From: Bradyrhizobium sp. 186 | Lineage (GTDB): Bacteria; Pseudomonadota; Alphaproteobacteria; Rhizobiales; Xanthobacteraceae | DNA: 64,000 bases | NCBI RefSeq assembly: GCF_023101685.1 | Contig: NZ_CP082164.1 | Coordinates: 7,502,001-7,566,000 of the forward strand | Direction of reading: 5' to 3' | Part shown: positions 43,852 to 52,970 of the stretch, piece after piece | Layout of the letters: every line of letters starts with the position of its first letter | How positions within the stretch are numbered: the first letter of the stretch is position 1 | Notes under the pieces: model-generated | Databases searched by the model: none | What the model was told of the DNA's origin: nothing | What the model saw: the letters and a program-made list of their open reading frames with translations, nothing else | Position numbers and translations under genes: made by a program

Positions 43852-46800
43852 TCACGAATCGTCCAGAAGATCGAAGAATTCGTCGACCCTGTCGAACGGG
43901 GCATCCCGCAGTTGACTGTGGTAGACGACACGATCGCCATCGCGTTGCAGCGATCGTCCCCTGGATTTCCGCAATCGACCCGGCAGGAATGTCGCAGCCA
44001 CCGCCTCGGGCCCGACGTCAAGACGGATGATGCCTCTCCGCTTGCAATCGAGTCTCAGCCTCGCCGCGGCGAAGAAGTCCCGGGTCATCGGCGGCAGTCG
44101 TCCGAAACGGCGGGAGGTTTCCTCCTCCAGATCGTCGAGATCGTCCTCGCTGCGGCACCTTGCGGCACGGGCATAGAGTTCGAGCCGCACGGCCTCCGAC
44201 TGCACATAGGTTTCCGGAAGCATGTCCGCGACCGGCAGATTCAGGTCGGGCACCCAAACCTCGGCCCTTCCGTCATCGACCTTCTCGGAAGCCATTTTCA
44301 AGAGGTGACTGTAGAGCACGGGCCCGAAGACCTGGACGTGGCCGGATTGCTGCTCCGAAAACAGATCCCCCGCACCTCTTAGATCCAGATCGCGCTCGCT
44401 GATGGCAAAACCCGCGCCGGGCCGGCTGAACTCCTCGAGCACGGCGAGCCGCTTCTCGGACTGCCCGGAGTCCGACTCGGTCAGCAAATATGCGAAGGCG
44501 CGTATCCCGCTACGGCCCACCCGCCCGCGCAGCTGGTGAAGTTGAGCGAGACCGAATTTTTCAGGCCAGCAGACCACGATGGTATTCGCACGCGGGATAT
44601 CGAGGCCGCTCTCCACGATGTTGGTCGCAAGCAGAACGTCGGCCCCGCCTTCGACGAAGCTCATCATCCGGTCGTCAATCTCGTCGGCAGGCAATTTGCC
44701 ATGGAGACAGACGATGCGAAGATCAGGCGCCACCGCCTGCACGCGTGCCAGCATAGGATCAAGATCCTGGATGCGTGGACAGATCAGGAAACTCTGCCCG
44801 TGGCGCCTCTGCTCCCGCAGCAATGCCGAGGCGATGGCGGCATCCGACAACGGAGCAATTTTCGTTGCGACCGGAAGCCGATGAACCGGAGGCGAGGCGA
44901 TGATGCTCAGATCCCTGAAGCCGGCAAGACCTGCGGCGAGAGTCCGCGGGATCGGCGTGGCGCTCATCCAAAGCGTATGGACACTCTTGGCTAAACCGGA
45001 GAGCTTCGCTTTCTCCGCTGCACCAAAATGCTGCTCCTCGTCGATGATGACGAGGCCGAGATCGGCAAACTTGACGTCCTTTGAAGCGAGCGCTTGCGTT
45101 CCGACCACGATTTTCGTCCGGCCGCTTCGCAAGCCCTCCTTGGTCTCCCGCATCTCCGCGCCTGACGCGGCCCGCGACAGGCTGCCCACCTCGATGTCGA
45201 ACGGGGCGAAGCGCTTGCGGAACGTGGCGACGTGCTGCCGTGCCAGGACGGTCGTCGGCACCGCGATCGCCACCTGCTTTCCCGATAGCACCACGGCCGC
45301 CGCCGCCCGCAGCGCCACCTCGGTCTTCCCGAATCCCACGTCGCCGCATATCACCCGGTCCATCGGGTGACCGGACGCAAGATCATCCAAGACATCCCGG
45401 ATGGCTGTCGCCTGGCCGCTCGTCGTGAAATACGGGAAGCGCGCCACGAATTTCTCGTAGACCGATCCGGGCGGAACCAGTTTCGCAGCCCGCCGCCGAC
45501 GTCGCTGGCTGATGTGCTTGGCGAGCACCTTGCCGGCGATCTGGATTTCCCGCTCGGCCTCGGTACGGCGGGCCCACCACGTGCTCCCATCCGCCTTGTC
45601 GAGAGCCACTTTGCCGCGCTCTGCCGCATAGGGCCACATCAAGGCCAAATCGGGCGGCGGGACGAGCGCCGCATTGTCTCCCGCGAACCCAAGCCTGACC
45701 ATCTCCCGCAACGCGCCGCCGCCCGTGTTCACGGTCTGCAAGCCATCGAGCACGGCGAGGCCACGCTGGAGATGAACGACGACAGTGCCCTGTTCCGGCA
45801 CATCGGCATGATCGAAGGCCGCGATCCAGCTCCTGGCCATCGGCTGCGGATGATGAGCCCTGCTGCCGAGCACGTCGGCAGCCGTCACGACGACAAGAGC
45901 CTTTTTTCCGGCGACGACGAAGCCCGCGTCGAAATCGGCCAGCAGAGCCGCTTCGCGATCACGTCCGCTCGTCACCTCGTTCCAATCCGCGAGACGCTCC
46001 GCCCTGACGCCGCTCATCCGCTCCATCGCACGCAGATCCTCCTCCTGCGCTGCGACGAAGATCAGACGCGAACCGGCTCGCCGCGTCTCCTCGACGAAGG
46101 CACGAAGCGCTTTTCTGGAGGATGTAAGCTTCGAAAACTCCGGCGTGGGTTGGAAGGGAGTAGCGAGCGGCAACAGCTTCATGCTCTTGGTCGCCTGCTT
46201 CCATTCGCGCCGTCCCAGATATTCGCGCTCCCTGTCCGCACGCCCCGCCGCCTCCTCGATCGTGCTCAGCCAGCCGTCGGCGTGCAACGAAACGCCTGCA
46301 TCCGCGACCCACTTGGCTCGTCCGCAATATTCGAAAAGCGTCGCGCGCTTGCCGCGCTTGCCGGCAAAGGCGAGCCGCTCCGACATGGGATCGACGAGAA
46401 GCTCCCTCGTCTCAAAAATGATGTCATGCTGTTTCGGGTCGAAGGCCACGATGCGGCGTATCGCGCGACCTGAATGCTCTATCCGGAACGGACCTAGCGC
46501 GCCCGCGGGAAATAGCTCGAATGTCTGCCCATGAAACAGGCCGCCGCCCGGATAATCCGGCTCGTCGTCCAGATCGTATCCGAGGGCTTCGAGACGCCCG
46601 CGAAGGTCCTGCTCGGAGAACGTGCCTCCTACCTTCAAACTTATATTCAGGCGCGACAGGCTCGCCGGCGCTGGCAGGCGCTCCATCACGGCTTCCGCCG
46701 TCGAGACGAGGAAGATCGGCCTCCTGGATTTCGCGAGACGCCTCAGGACCGAGGCTCGACGCCCTGCGATTTCGCGAGATGGTTCCAATTGGTCGAACGG

Positions 46801-47184
46801 CAAGGTGTTCAATCGCGGAAACACCAGGACTTCGCAGGACGGGTCGAGCGCATGAATGACGCTGCCGAGCCGCTCCGCTCTGTTCTCACTCTCGGCGAGG
46901 AAAACCAGGCCGCTTTGGCCAGACTGCTTCCATTGTGCAAGCAGATGAAGAGCCATCATACCAAGGGGCGACGAAGACGAGATCGCCGCGCGTTGCGACC
47001 CTTTGCTCTTCTTCGGTGAACTCTTCTTTGGCGAGCCCTTCTTTGGCGAGCTCTTGGTTCGCGAGCTGATTCGCGAATTCTTGACGAGTTGCGCTTTCTT
47101 GGAATGCCGCACGTTAAATCCGGTTCTGGTCGTAAACAGTCGCACGCGGACCGACCTCATTTCGATTCGGCGGTCCATCGTCAT
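43852..47184 (-). CDS. Divergent Mfd-type helicase / transcription-repair coupling factor-like protein with SPKK tail
   Basis: A 1110-residue superfamily 2 translocase. The N-terminus has a basic tail SSPKKGSPKKSSPKKSKGSQ (about residues 45-64). A UvrB-like module follows (FPRLNTLPFDQLEPSREIAG, STAEAVMERLPAP). A RID-like segment is GTVVVHLQRGLAVLDGLQTV. The motor domain has Walker A ICGDVGFGKTEVALRAAAAV, Walker B LVIIDEEQHFG, motif III WMSATPIPRTLAAGLAG, and motif VI LAQLHQLRGRVGRSGIRAFA. A TRCF-like C-terminal domain ends it. The RID lacks the usual VHxxHG pattern. It is probably a paralogue of true Mfd, role unproven. Confidence 0.8.
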   Translation of the reverse strand: MTMDRRIEMRSVRVRLFTTRTGFNVRHSKKAQLVKNSRISSRTKSSPKKGSPKKSSPKKSKGSQRAAISSSSPLGMMALHLLAQWKQSGQSGLVFLAESENRAERLGSVIHALDPSCEVLVFPRLNTLPFDQLEPSREIAGRRASVLRRLAKSRRPIFLVSTAEAVMERLPAPASLSRLNISLKVGGTFSEQDLRGRLEALGYDLDDEPDYPGGGLFHGQTFELFPAGALGPFRIEHSGRAIRRIVAFDPKQHDIIFETRELLVDPMSERLAFAGKRGKRATLFEYCGRAKWVADAGVSLHADGWLSTIEEAAGRADREREYLGRREWKQATKSMKLLPLATPFQPTPEFSKLTSSRKALRAFVEETRRAGSRLIFVAAQEEDLRAMERMSGVRAERLADWNEVTSGRDREAALLADFDAGFVVAGKKALVVVTAADVLGSRAHHPQPMARSWIAAFDHADVPEQGTVVVHLQRGLAVLDGLQTVNTGGGALREMVRLGFAGDNAALVPPPDLALMWPYAAERGKVALDKADGSTWWARRTEAEREIQIAGKVLAKHISQRRRRRAAKLVPPGSVYEKFVARFPYFTTSGQATAIRDVLDDLASGHPMDRVICGDVGFGKTEVALRAAAAVVLSGKQVAIAVPTTVLARQHVATFRKRFAPFDIEVGSLSRAASGAEMRETKEGLRSGRTKIVVGTQALASKDVKFADLGLVIIDEEQHFGAAEKAKLSGLAKSVHTLWMSATPIPRTLAAGLAGFRDLSIIASPPVHRLPVATKIAPLSDAAIASALLREQRRHGQSFLICPRIQDLDPMLARVQAVAPDLRIVCLHGKLPADEIDDRMMSFVEGGADVLLATNIVESGLDIPRANTIVVCWPEKFGLAQLHQLRGRVGRSGIRAFAYLLTESDSGQSEKRLAVLEEFSRPGAGFAISERDLDLRGAGDLFSEQQSGHVQVFGPVLYSHLLKMASEKVDDGRAEVWVPDLNLPVADMLPETYVQSEAVRLELYARAARCRSEDDLDDLEEETSRRFGRLPPMTRDFFAAARLRLDCKRRGIIRLDVGPEAVAATFLPGRLRKSRGRSLQRDGDRVVYHSQLRDAPFDRVDEFFDLLDDS

Positions 47185-47326
47185 GCATATGGGATTTGCC
47201 GTGCGAACGCACGCCTCCCATCAAGTCTCGCGCGACGTGAAGGTTGCCGGCAAATTCACGAAATTGCGCGGGGACAAGTGGAATGCCGGAACAAAGCCCG
47301 CCCGCCGGGGTCGTGGTGCATCTGTG

Positions 47327-48514
47327 CTAAATGATGTCGCCTTGCCGAAGCGCCGCAATCGCGGCCGGGTCATAGCCGAGCTCGGCCAGGATAATATCCG
47401 TATGCTCGCCGAGCAGCGGCGGACGCGTCGCGATTTCACCCGGCGTTTCCGACAGCCGGACGGCGGCGCGTGCGACCGGTGCGGGCTTCGGCAAGCCCGG
47501 ATAATCGACATCCTGCATGAAGCCTGTGGCGCGAATGTGGGGATGATCGAGCGCCTGCTGCGGGCTTAAGACCGGTCCGGCCGGAATCATCGCACGTCCC
47601 AGCGTGTCGACAGCCTCCAGCGTGGTGCGCTCGGCGCACCAGCGCGCCATCCGCTCGCTGATCACGGGGCCGTTGTCGCCGCGCTTGAGATCGTCCGCAA
47701 AGCGCGGATCGTTCAGCCACTGCTCCTCCTCACCCATCAATCTGGCCCAGCGAATGAACAGCGGATGCCCCGTGACCTGGCACAGCACCCAGCCGTCTTT
47801 GGTGCGATAGATGTCGGCTGGTGCGGCGGTCTGGCCGAGATTGCCGGTCGGAACGCGATTGACTGATATCACCGCCTGCTCGATCAGCGTGGCGTTGGTG
47901 AAGGACAACGCGGTTGCAAGCAATGCGCCCTCGACGATCTGCCCGCGCCCGGATTTGCCGCGCTCGATCAGCGCGGCGAGTGTCCCGAACGCGCAGTGTA
48001 GCGCAGTTCCGAAATCAACCCAGTTCACCGCTGCCCGGTAAGGCGGATCGCCGGCGCCGGTCATGTACACCGAACCCGACATGACCTGGCCGACGCCGTC
48101 GAAGCCGACGCGGTCGGACCAGGGCCCCGGCCCGCCGAATGCGGTTGCCGTCGTCAGGATGATGTCGGGCTTGATCGCCTTCAACGAGTCGTAATCGAGC
48201 TTCATCGCGCGCAGGGTCTGCGGCGGCAGATTGGCGACGACCACGTCGGCGGTCTTAACCAGCCGGCGCATCACCTCCTGGCCCTCCGGCTTCATCGGAT
48301 CGAGCGTGATGCACTTCTTGTTGCGGTTGATCTGGAGAAACAGTGCGCCTTCACCGCCTTCGCCGACCGGCGCCACGAAGCGATCCTCGCTGCCGTCGCG
48401 CTTTTCCACGCGAATGACCTCGGCGCCGAATTCGGCCAGCAATGTCGCGCAATAAGGCCCCGCGATGTAGCGCCCGAAATCGAGGACGCGCACGCCCTCC
48501 AACACTCCCCCCAT
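47327..48514 (-). CDS. CaiB/BaiF family (class III) CoA-transferase
   Basis: A 395-residue CoA-transferase. Landmarks are GGVLEGVRVLDFGRYIAGPY, FGAEVIRVEKRDGSEDRF, INRNKKCITLDPMKPEGQEV and DVVVANLPPQTLRAMKLDYD. The catalytic Asp is probably in NWVDFGTALHCAFGTLAAL. It moves CoA between carboxylates such as carnitine or formate-type acids. The acids are unknown. It is monocistronic on the minus strand. Confidence 0.87.
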   Translation of the reverse strand: MGGVLEGVRVLDFGRYIAGPYCATLLAEFGAEVIRVEKRDGSEDRFVAPVGEGGEGALFLQINRNKKCITLDPMKPEGQEVMRRLVKTADVVVANLPPQTLRAMKLDYDSLKAIKPDIILTTATAFGGPGPWSDRVGFDGVGQVMSGSVYMTGAGDPPYRAAVNWVDFGTALHCAFGTLAALIERGKSGRGQIVEGALLATALSFTNATLIEQAVISVNRVPTGNLGQTAAPADIYRTKDGWVLCQVTGHPLFIRWARLMGEEEQWLNDPRFADDLKRGDNGPVISERMARWCAERTTLEAVDTLGRAMIPAGPVLSPQQALDHPHIRATGFMQDVDYPGLPKPAPVARAAVRLSETPGEIATRPPLLGEHTDIILAELGYDPAAIAALRQGDII

Positions 48515-48741
48515 GGATCTCTTTCCTTATGTGTCTTTTGTCAGATGACAGGGAATGGTTGCCACGGCAAGGCGGCAACCGCCAGCCTCTGCGAGAAGAA
48601 GTGATCGCCCAATGCTTCGATTAGTCGATGACCTGTTCTAGACTTTTGTTTTGACGCGTTTTCTTCACGCGAACCGGTATCCACTTCGCTCGAAAACGCT
48701 CTAATATGATCTGTCCCTCATCCCTAGCCAGAGCCGCATCT

Positions 48742-49629
48742 ATGCCTCAGCAATTTGATCGGTCCACTGAAGATCTCGGAAACGCGATTCATTTCGAGCA
48801 CGTCAACATCCAGGTCCCGGATCAGCGACTGGCGAGCTTATTCTACGTCACGGGACTTGGGCTCACCCGCGATCCCTATCTGATGGTGTCAGACACCAAC
48901 ATGTGGATCAATGCCGGACGAAGCCAGTTTCACTTGCCGAGCGGCAGACCGCAGGTGCTGCGCGGTCATGTCGGGCTGGTCATCGAGGGCCGTGAGGCGC
49001 TGCTGCAACGGCTGGCGTCGGTCGCCAGGAAGCTCGAGGACACGGCGTTCGCATTCGCCGAGCACAATGGCTATGTCGAGGCGACCTGTCCGTGGGGCAA
49101 TCGCGTGCGCTGCCATGAGCCGGACGCGGCGCGCTTCGGGCGCATCGCGCTCGGCATTCCCTATGTCGAATTCGAGGTGCCGGCCGGGACCGCGAAGGCG
49201 ATTTGCGGCTTCTATCCGGAGATCATGGGCATGCCCGCCGAGCTCTGGAACGGCGACGGCACGGTTGCAGCGGTGAAGACAGGCCGCGACCAGCACCTCT
49301 TGTTCCGCGAGACCGATCGGCCCCAGCCCGACTATGACGGGCACCACGTGCAGATGTACATCACCGACTTCTCCGGTCCTTACCGCAGGCTCGCGGCGCG
49401 CAACCTGATCTCGCGCGAGGACAATCAATACCAGTACCGGTTTTGCGACATCGTCGATCTCGACAACGGCAAGCCGCTCTTCACGGTCGAGCACGAGGTG
49501 CGCAGCGCAACCCACCCGATGTTCATGCGGCCGATGGTCAATCGCAATCCGGCGGTCACCAACCGCAATTACGCGTTCGGCCACGATCAATCGTCCTGGG
49601 CGATGGGGCCGGACCATTACGACGGATAG
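48742..49629 (+). CDS. VOC family protein resembling extradiol ring-cleavage dioxygenase
   Basis: A 295-residue protein with two VOC modules. The first begins IHFEHVNIQVPDQRLASLFY, with a His metal ligand. The second begins IPYVEFEVPAGTAKAICGFY and includes YDGHHVQMYITDFSGPYRRL, with a His ligand. The spacing resembles dioxygenases or glyoxalase-like enzymes, but the Glu ligand is uncertain. I take the ATG of MPQQFDRSTEDLGN as start because upstream residues look non-native. The substrate is unknown. Confidence 0.7.
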   Translation: MPQQFDRSTEDLGNAIHFEHVNIQVPDQRLASLFYVTGLGLTRDPYLMVSDTNMWINAGRSQFHLPSGRPQVLRGHVGLVIEGREALLQRLASVARKLEDTAFAFAEHNGYVEATCPWGNRVRCHEPDAARFGRIALGIPYVEFEVPAGTAKAICGFYPEIMGMPAELWNGDGTVAAVKTGRDQHLLFRETDRPQPDYDGHHVQMYITDFSGPYRRLAARNLISREDNQYQYRFCDIVDLDNGKPLFTVEHEVRSATHPMFMRPMVNRNPAVTNRNYAFGHDQSSWAMGPDHYDG

Positions 49630-49655
49630 GTAGCGGCAAGGTTGCGCAGCCTCGC

Positions 49656-49871
49656 TCACGATATCTCGCGAGGCAGCTTCCAGTCCGGCCGCGGCTCGCA
49701 AACTTCGTCGACACGCTCGACGTGATATCCGGCCGGGAGGAGCCGGCCGCCCTCCTCGTCCGCAACGGGAACGTCGGTCACCAGACCCTCGATCAGCGCG
49801 GCTTCCCACACCTCTTTCTCGGTGGGAAATGGATCGCCGATCTGCTTGTTGCCTTCGAACAGCGCGTACAT
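49656..49871 (-). CDS. Small conserved hypothetical protein
   Basis: A 71-residue protein MYALFEGNKQIGDPFPTEKE followed by VWEAALIEGLVTDVPVADEE and VERVDEVCEPRPDWKLPREI. The start at the ATG for MYALFEG is chosen over a further upstream ATG because the intervening part is low-complexity. No domain is known. It is convergent with the VOC gene and divergent from the DUF72 gene. Confidence 0.55.
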   Translation of the reverse strand: MYALFEGNKQIGDPFPTEKEVWEAALIEGLVTDVPVADEEGGRLLPAGYHVERVDEVCEPRPDWKLPREIS

Positions 49872-49994
49872 CGGTACCAGTCCTGCTTGGACCCTGCCGA
49901 CAAGCAACGTATCCGCCGCCCGGACGTTCCCCTCCGGAAAGCGTGGCCTATCGAGTGCCGCGTCCGATGACGGCAACGGGATGACACGTGAAAA

Positions 49995-50729
49995 ATGGCG
50001 CGCGTTCTGATCGGCACCTCCGGCTGGCACTATGCATCCTGGCGAGGCCCGTTCTTTCCCGAGGGCTTACCGCTGAAGCAGCAGCTTCGCTATTACGCCG
50101 GTCAATTCGATACCACCGAGCTGAACGGCGTGTTCTATCGCACGCCGACGCAGGAGGCCGTCAAAGCGTGGCGGGAGCAGACCGGCGGCGACTTCGTCTT
50201 CGCCTGGAAGGCGTCCAAATTCATTACCCATTGGAAGCGCCTGTCCGACCGCTCTATCAACAGTATCGAGCTTCTGGAGGATCGCATTTCGCTGCTGCGC
50301 GGCAAGGCGGGCCCGATCCTGTTTCAACTGCCGCCGCAATTCGAGATGGATGCCGACCGCCTCGCCGCCTTCTTCAAGCTGCTGTCGAAAAAGCGCCGCT
50401 ACAGTTTCGAATTCCGTCATCCGAGCTGGTATCAGCCGCGCATTTTGCGGATGCTGGCTGATCAGAACATCTCGCTCTGCCTGTCGGACCATCATGATGC
50501 TCCGGCGCCGTGGAAACGTACGGCGGACTTCGTCTATGTCCGCGGCCATGGCCCCGGCGGCCGCTATCACGGCCACTATTCGCGGCCGGCATTGGCGGAG
50601 TGGGCGCGCCGCATCAGATCATGGAAGCGGCAGGGCTGCGATGTCTATGTCTACTTCGACAACGACCAGAAGAGCGCGGCGCCGGCCGATGCGCGGGCGC
50701 TGAAAAAACTGCTGTCGCGACCGGGCTAG
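49995..50729 (+). CDS. DUF72 family protein
   Basis: A 244-residue protein with the DUF72 signatures VLIGTSGWHYASWRGPFFPE, FDTTELNGVFYRTPTQEAVK, DFVFAWKASKFITHWKRLSD, YSFEFRHPSWY and RTADFVYVRGHGPGGRYHGH. It is predicted to be a TIM-barrel-like protein and its function is unassigned. It converges on a 56-residue ORF, with their stop codons overlapping. Confidence 0.85.
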   Translation: MARVLIGTSGWHYASWRGPFFPEGLPLKQQLRYYAGQFDTTELNGVFYRTPTQEAVKAWREQTGGDFVFAWKASKFITHWKRLSDRSINSIELLEDRISLLRGKAGPILFQLPPQFEMDADRLAAFFKLLSKKRRYSFEFRHPSWYQPRILRMLADQNISLCLSDHHDAPAPWKRTADFVYVRGHGPGGRYHGHYSRPALAEWARRIRSWKRQGCDVYVYFDNDQKSAAPADARALKKLLSRPG

Positions 50730-50896
50730 GGCCCGCCGGCGACCGAGCCGGCGATCACCATGACCAGATCGGCAAGGTCGATCTTGCCGTTGACGATCAG
50801 TTCGTCAGAGCCTTCGACCTTGAGCGATTGCGGCCGGTTGGCCGCCTGCCGCTTGAGTTCGCCGATGATGGCTTCCTTGAGTTTCTCTTCCAGCAT
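50726..50896 (-). CDS. 56-residue hypothetical protein
   Basis: The frame MLEEKLKEAIIGELKRQAAN then RPQSLKVEGSDELIVNGKID and LADLVMVIAGSVAGGP is short but has protein-like composition: a charged helix, a beta hairpin and a hydrophobic end. It starts 30 bases after the stop of the Cys-rich copper protein gene on the same strand, so the two could form an operon. The stop overlaps the DUF72 stop. Confidence 0.55.
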   Translation of the reverse strand: MLEEKLKEAIIGELKRQAANRPQSLKVEGSDELIVNGKIDLADLVMVIAGSVAGGP

Positions 50897-50926
50897 GAAC
50901 TTACCTTTCAGGCTGCCGTTTTCCCT

Positions 50927-51256
50927 TCAAGCCGCCATGGCGCGGCAGGATTCGGCGCACGACCTGCACATCGCGACGCATTCGTCCATGCCGCCGATCC
51001 GCTCGCAATCCTCGGCGCATTCGGTGCAAATCTCGGCACACTCGCCGCAGGTATGCCTGTGATGCGGCGTGTTGATCAGCATGAAATGCGCCGAGGTCCG
51101 GCACATTTCGGCGCACGCCATCATCAGCCGAAAGTGCTTCGGCTCGACATGCTTGCCACCGGTCTCGAGGCAGTGGTTCATCGCCGTGCCGAGACAGCTC
51201 TGGTAGCAGCTCATGCAAAGCCCGATGCAACGGGTCATGTCTTCCGATTGGGCCAT
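50927..51256 (-). CDS. Four-helix bundle copper-binding protein (Csp-like, Cys-rich)
   Basis: A 109-residue protein with about 15 cysteines spaced as CxxxC and similar pairs on helices: MTRCIGLCMSCYQSCLGTAM, LMMACAEMCRTSAHF, HTCGECAEICTECAEDCERI and DECVAMCRSCAESC. This is the pattern of Csp copper-storage proteins and the DUF326 group, in which cysteine-lined four-helix bundles hold many Cu(I) ions. There is no signal peptide, so it would be a cytoplasmic store. The small gene at 50726-50896 follows it. Confidence 0.85.
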   Translation of the reverse strand: MAQSEDMTRCIGLCMSCYQSCLGTAMNHCLETGGKHVEPKHFRLMMACAEMCRTSAHFMLINTPHHRHTCGECAEICTECAEDCERIGGMDECVAMCRSCAESCRAMAA

Positions 51257-51340
51257 TATTCTCTCCAATTCGCGTGCCCTTCCCGCTCCGCTCAACCAAA
51301 GCAGGGCCGCGCAGTTCGTTCCTGACGCCGGTCCCCTCCA

Positions 51341-52417
51341 TCATTTCGGGTTCGGATCCTCCAAGCCTGCACCGGGGTGGTGCAGCCGTCCGCTGCGCGC
51401 GAGCCGGACTGCGTTGCCGAGGGCCCGCGCCACGTTCAGAACCTCCTGCTCAAATTCGCGGTCTTCATCCAGATCCCGATGCGAGGTGGCATACTGCTCC
51501 ATGTAGCCGACGTAGCCGTCGAGCTCACCGAAGCGCCCCGCCGAGATCAGGTGCATGTCGGTCAGCCAGTCGGAGAGACCCCTGCGCACACCCTCGGCGC
51601 CGACACTGTCACCGTGAACGACGAGGCCGAAATGGCGGCCGGCGAGATGACGCGGATAGGGCCAGCCCTTCAGCTCCATCGCCTTCGCTTCAGCGGCTTT
51701 CTTGCCATGCGTCGACGTCGGATCTGGATTGCCGCCGTCCGCACAGACCAGGCGGTCCATCATCGCCTTGAGCCCGGCGGGCACGTGATACCAGTTTACG
51801 GGCGCCGCGATCAGGATGCCGTGAGCCGCGACCCAGAGCGGATAGATCTCGTTCATCCAGTCGCTGGTTTGCCCCAGCGCGTAGTTGGGATAACAACTGC
51901 ACGGCCAGTGGCAGAGCGGCATGGCGGTGGAGACGCAGGATTTGCAGGGATGGATATTCTTGCCGAACTCCGAGGTGAGGCGGGAGAGATCGAGAATATC
52001 GACGGCAAATCCCATCTCGACGAAGACGGGCTCGGCCAGCTTCACTATGCGCCAGGTCTTGGACATCTCGCCGGGACAGGTGTGCTCGCTGCGCGCCGAG
52101 CCGTTGATGACGAGGATGCGCGGCGCCTCGCTGGCGTCGTCGTGCCGCCGCTGCGCTTGAAGGATCGCGGCGCGCGCATCGAGCCAGTCGAGAGCAATCT
52201 CATAGCTGGGATCGGCGAAGCCCGGTCCGGCTTGCCGGGTCAACGGCGCCTTGCGCGAATGGCTGTAGGCGTCCCAAGCGGCGCCGGTCATCGCATCGAG
52301 CTCGCGCTGGAGCGGAGCAAAGGCGGGATCGACGAACTGGCTCTTGTAGCGGCTTTCGAACGCCTCACGCGACAGCTTGACGGGTGGCATCCCCTTGCGA
52401 ACGTCCGGTTCCGGCAT
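51341..52417 (-). CDS. NADPH-dependent FMN reductase / flavodoxin-fold protein with N-terminal extension
   Basis: A 358-residue protein. The flavodoxin-like core begins RILVINGSARSEHTCPGEMS (phosphate loop) and includes GILIAAPVNWYHVPAGLKAM MDRLVC and HFGLVVHGDSVGAEGVRRGL. A cysteine motif HPCKSCVSTAMPLCHWPCSC lies between the loop and the flavin site, as in iron-sulfur flavoprotein relatives. About 100 N-terminal residues precede the core. It probably reduces flavin or quinones. It lies after two small overlapping ORFs and before the Csp gene, all on the minus strand. Confidence 0.75.
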   Translation of the reverse strand: MPEPDVRKGMPPVKLSREAFESRYKSQFVDPAFAPLQRELDAMTGAAWDAYSHSRKAPLTRQAGPGFADPSYEIALDWLDARAAILQAQRRHDDASEAPRILVINGSARSEHTCPGEMSKTWRIVKLAEPVFVEMGFAVDILDLSRLTSEFGKNIHPCKSCVSTAMPLCHWPCSCYPNYALGQTSDWMNEIYPLWVAAHGILIAAPVNWYHVPAGLKAMMDRLVCADGGNPDPTSTHGKKAAEAKAMELKGWPYPRHLAGRHFGLVVHGDSVGAEGVRRGLSDWLTDMHLISAGRFGELDGYVGYMEQYATSHRDLDEDREFEQEVLNVARALGNAVRLARSGRLHHPGAGLEDPNPK

Positions 52418-52493
52418 GCTGGGTCCTCGAAGAGATCGGTCTTCCGACCAACCCGACCGGCACGCGCGGTTCCCGCGCGTCGTCGGGGGCATC

Positions 52494-52700
52494 CTATTGA
52501 CGGACGACCTCAGGAGGCAAATCGAACTGCGCGAGCTGCTTGTCCAGTCGCCACAGCTCGATGCGATTGACCAGCGCGAGCGCCGCAGCCTCGCGCTTGG
52601 CTTGCTCATCGTCGCTACAGACGAGATTGATGCAGCCGAAAACATGGCCGTCCGGGTCGATCTGGAAGGCGCGGTAGTGCTTGAAATTCTGCATGCTCAT
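52494..52700 (-). CDS. Small hypothetical protein (68 residues)
   Basis: The protein starts MSMQNFKHYRAFQIDPDGHV then FGCINLVCSDDEQAKREAAA LALVNRIELWRL. It has a plausible mixed alpha/beta composition. The start ATG overlaps the stop of the next upstream gene (ATGA). The function is unknown. Confidence 0.6.
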   Translation of the reverse strand: MSMQNFKHYRAFQIDPDGHVFGCINLVCSDDEQAKREAAALALVNRIELWRLDKQLAQFDLPPEVVRQ

Positions 52701-52903
52701 CTTCCACGTTTCTGGAAGCCGGGAGCACTCAGCCAATCCGTCAAGTTCGAGGTCACTTCGTTCTGGTTGGCGCGCCGCAACAACATTTCGCGATCCCTGC
52801 CCGGAGGCATCCGGCCCGCGAGCTCGCGCGCCTGGTCAGCCGCCAGTTGCAGGCGCTCCTGCAGCGAGTGCGTATGTTTCGTACGATTGCGTTTCGCGGT
52901 CAT
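52697..52903 (-). CDS. Small basic hypothetical protein (68 residues)
   Basis: The protein MTAKRNRTKHTHSLQERLQL AADQARELAGRMPPGRDREM LLRRANQNEV is charged and helical, with a basic N-terminus. It is translationally coupled to the 52494-52700 gene. It may bind nucleic acid or be a stress peptide, but I cannot say. Just upstream lies the IS1634 element. Confidence 0.6.
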   Translation of the reverse strand: MTAKRNRTKHTHSLQERLQLAADQARELAGRMPPGRDREMLLRRANQNEVTSNLTDWLSAPGFQKRGR

Positions 52904-52970
52904 GGCACTTTCACGGACTTTGAAAAGAGGAAATTGGCCCCGGCGGGGAGGCGTGGCGCCGGGGCCTAAT

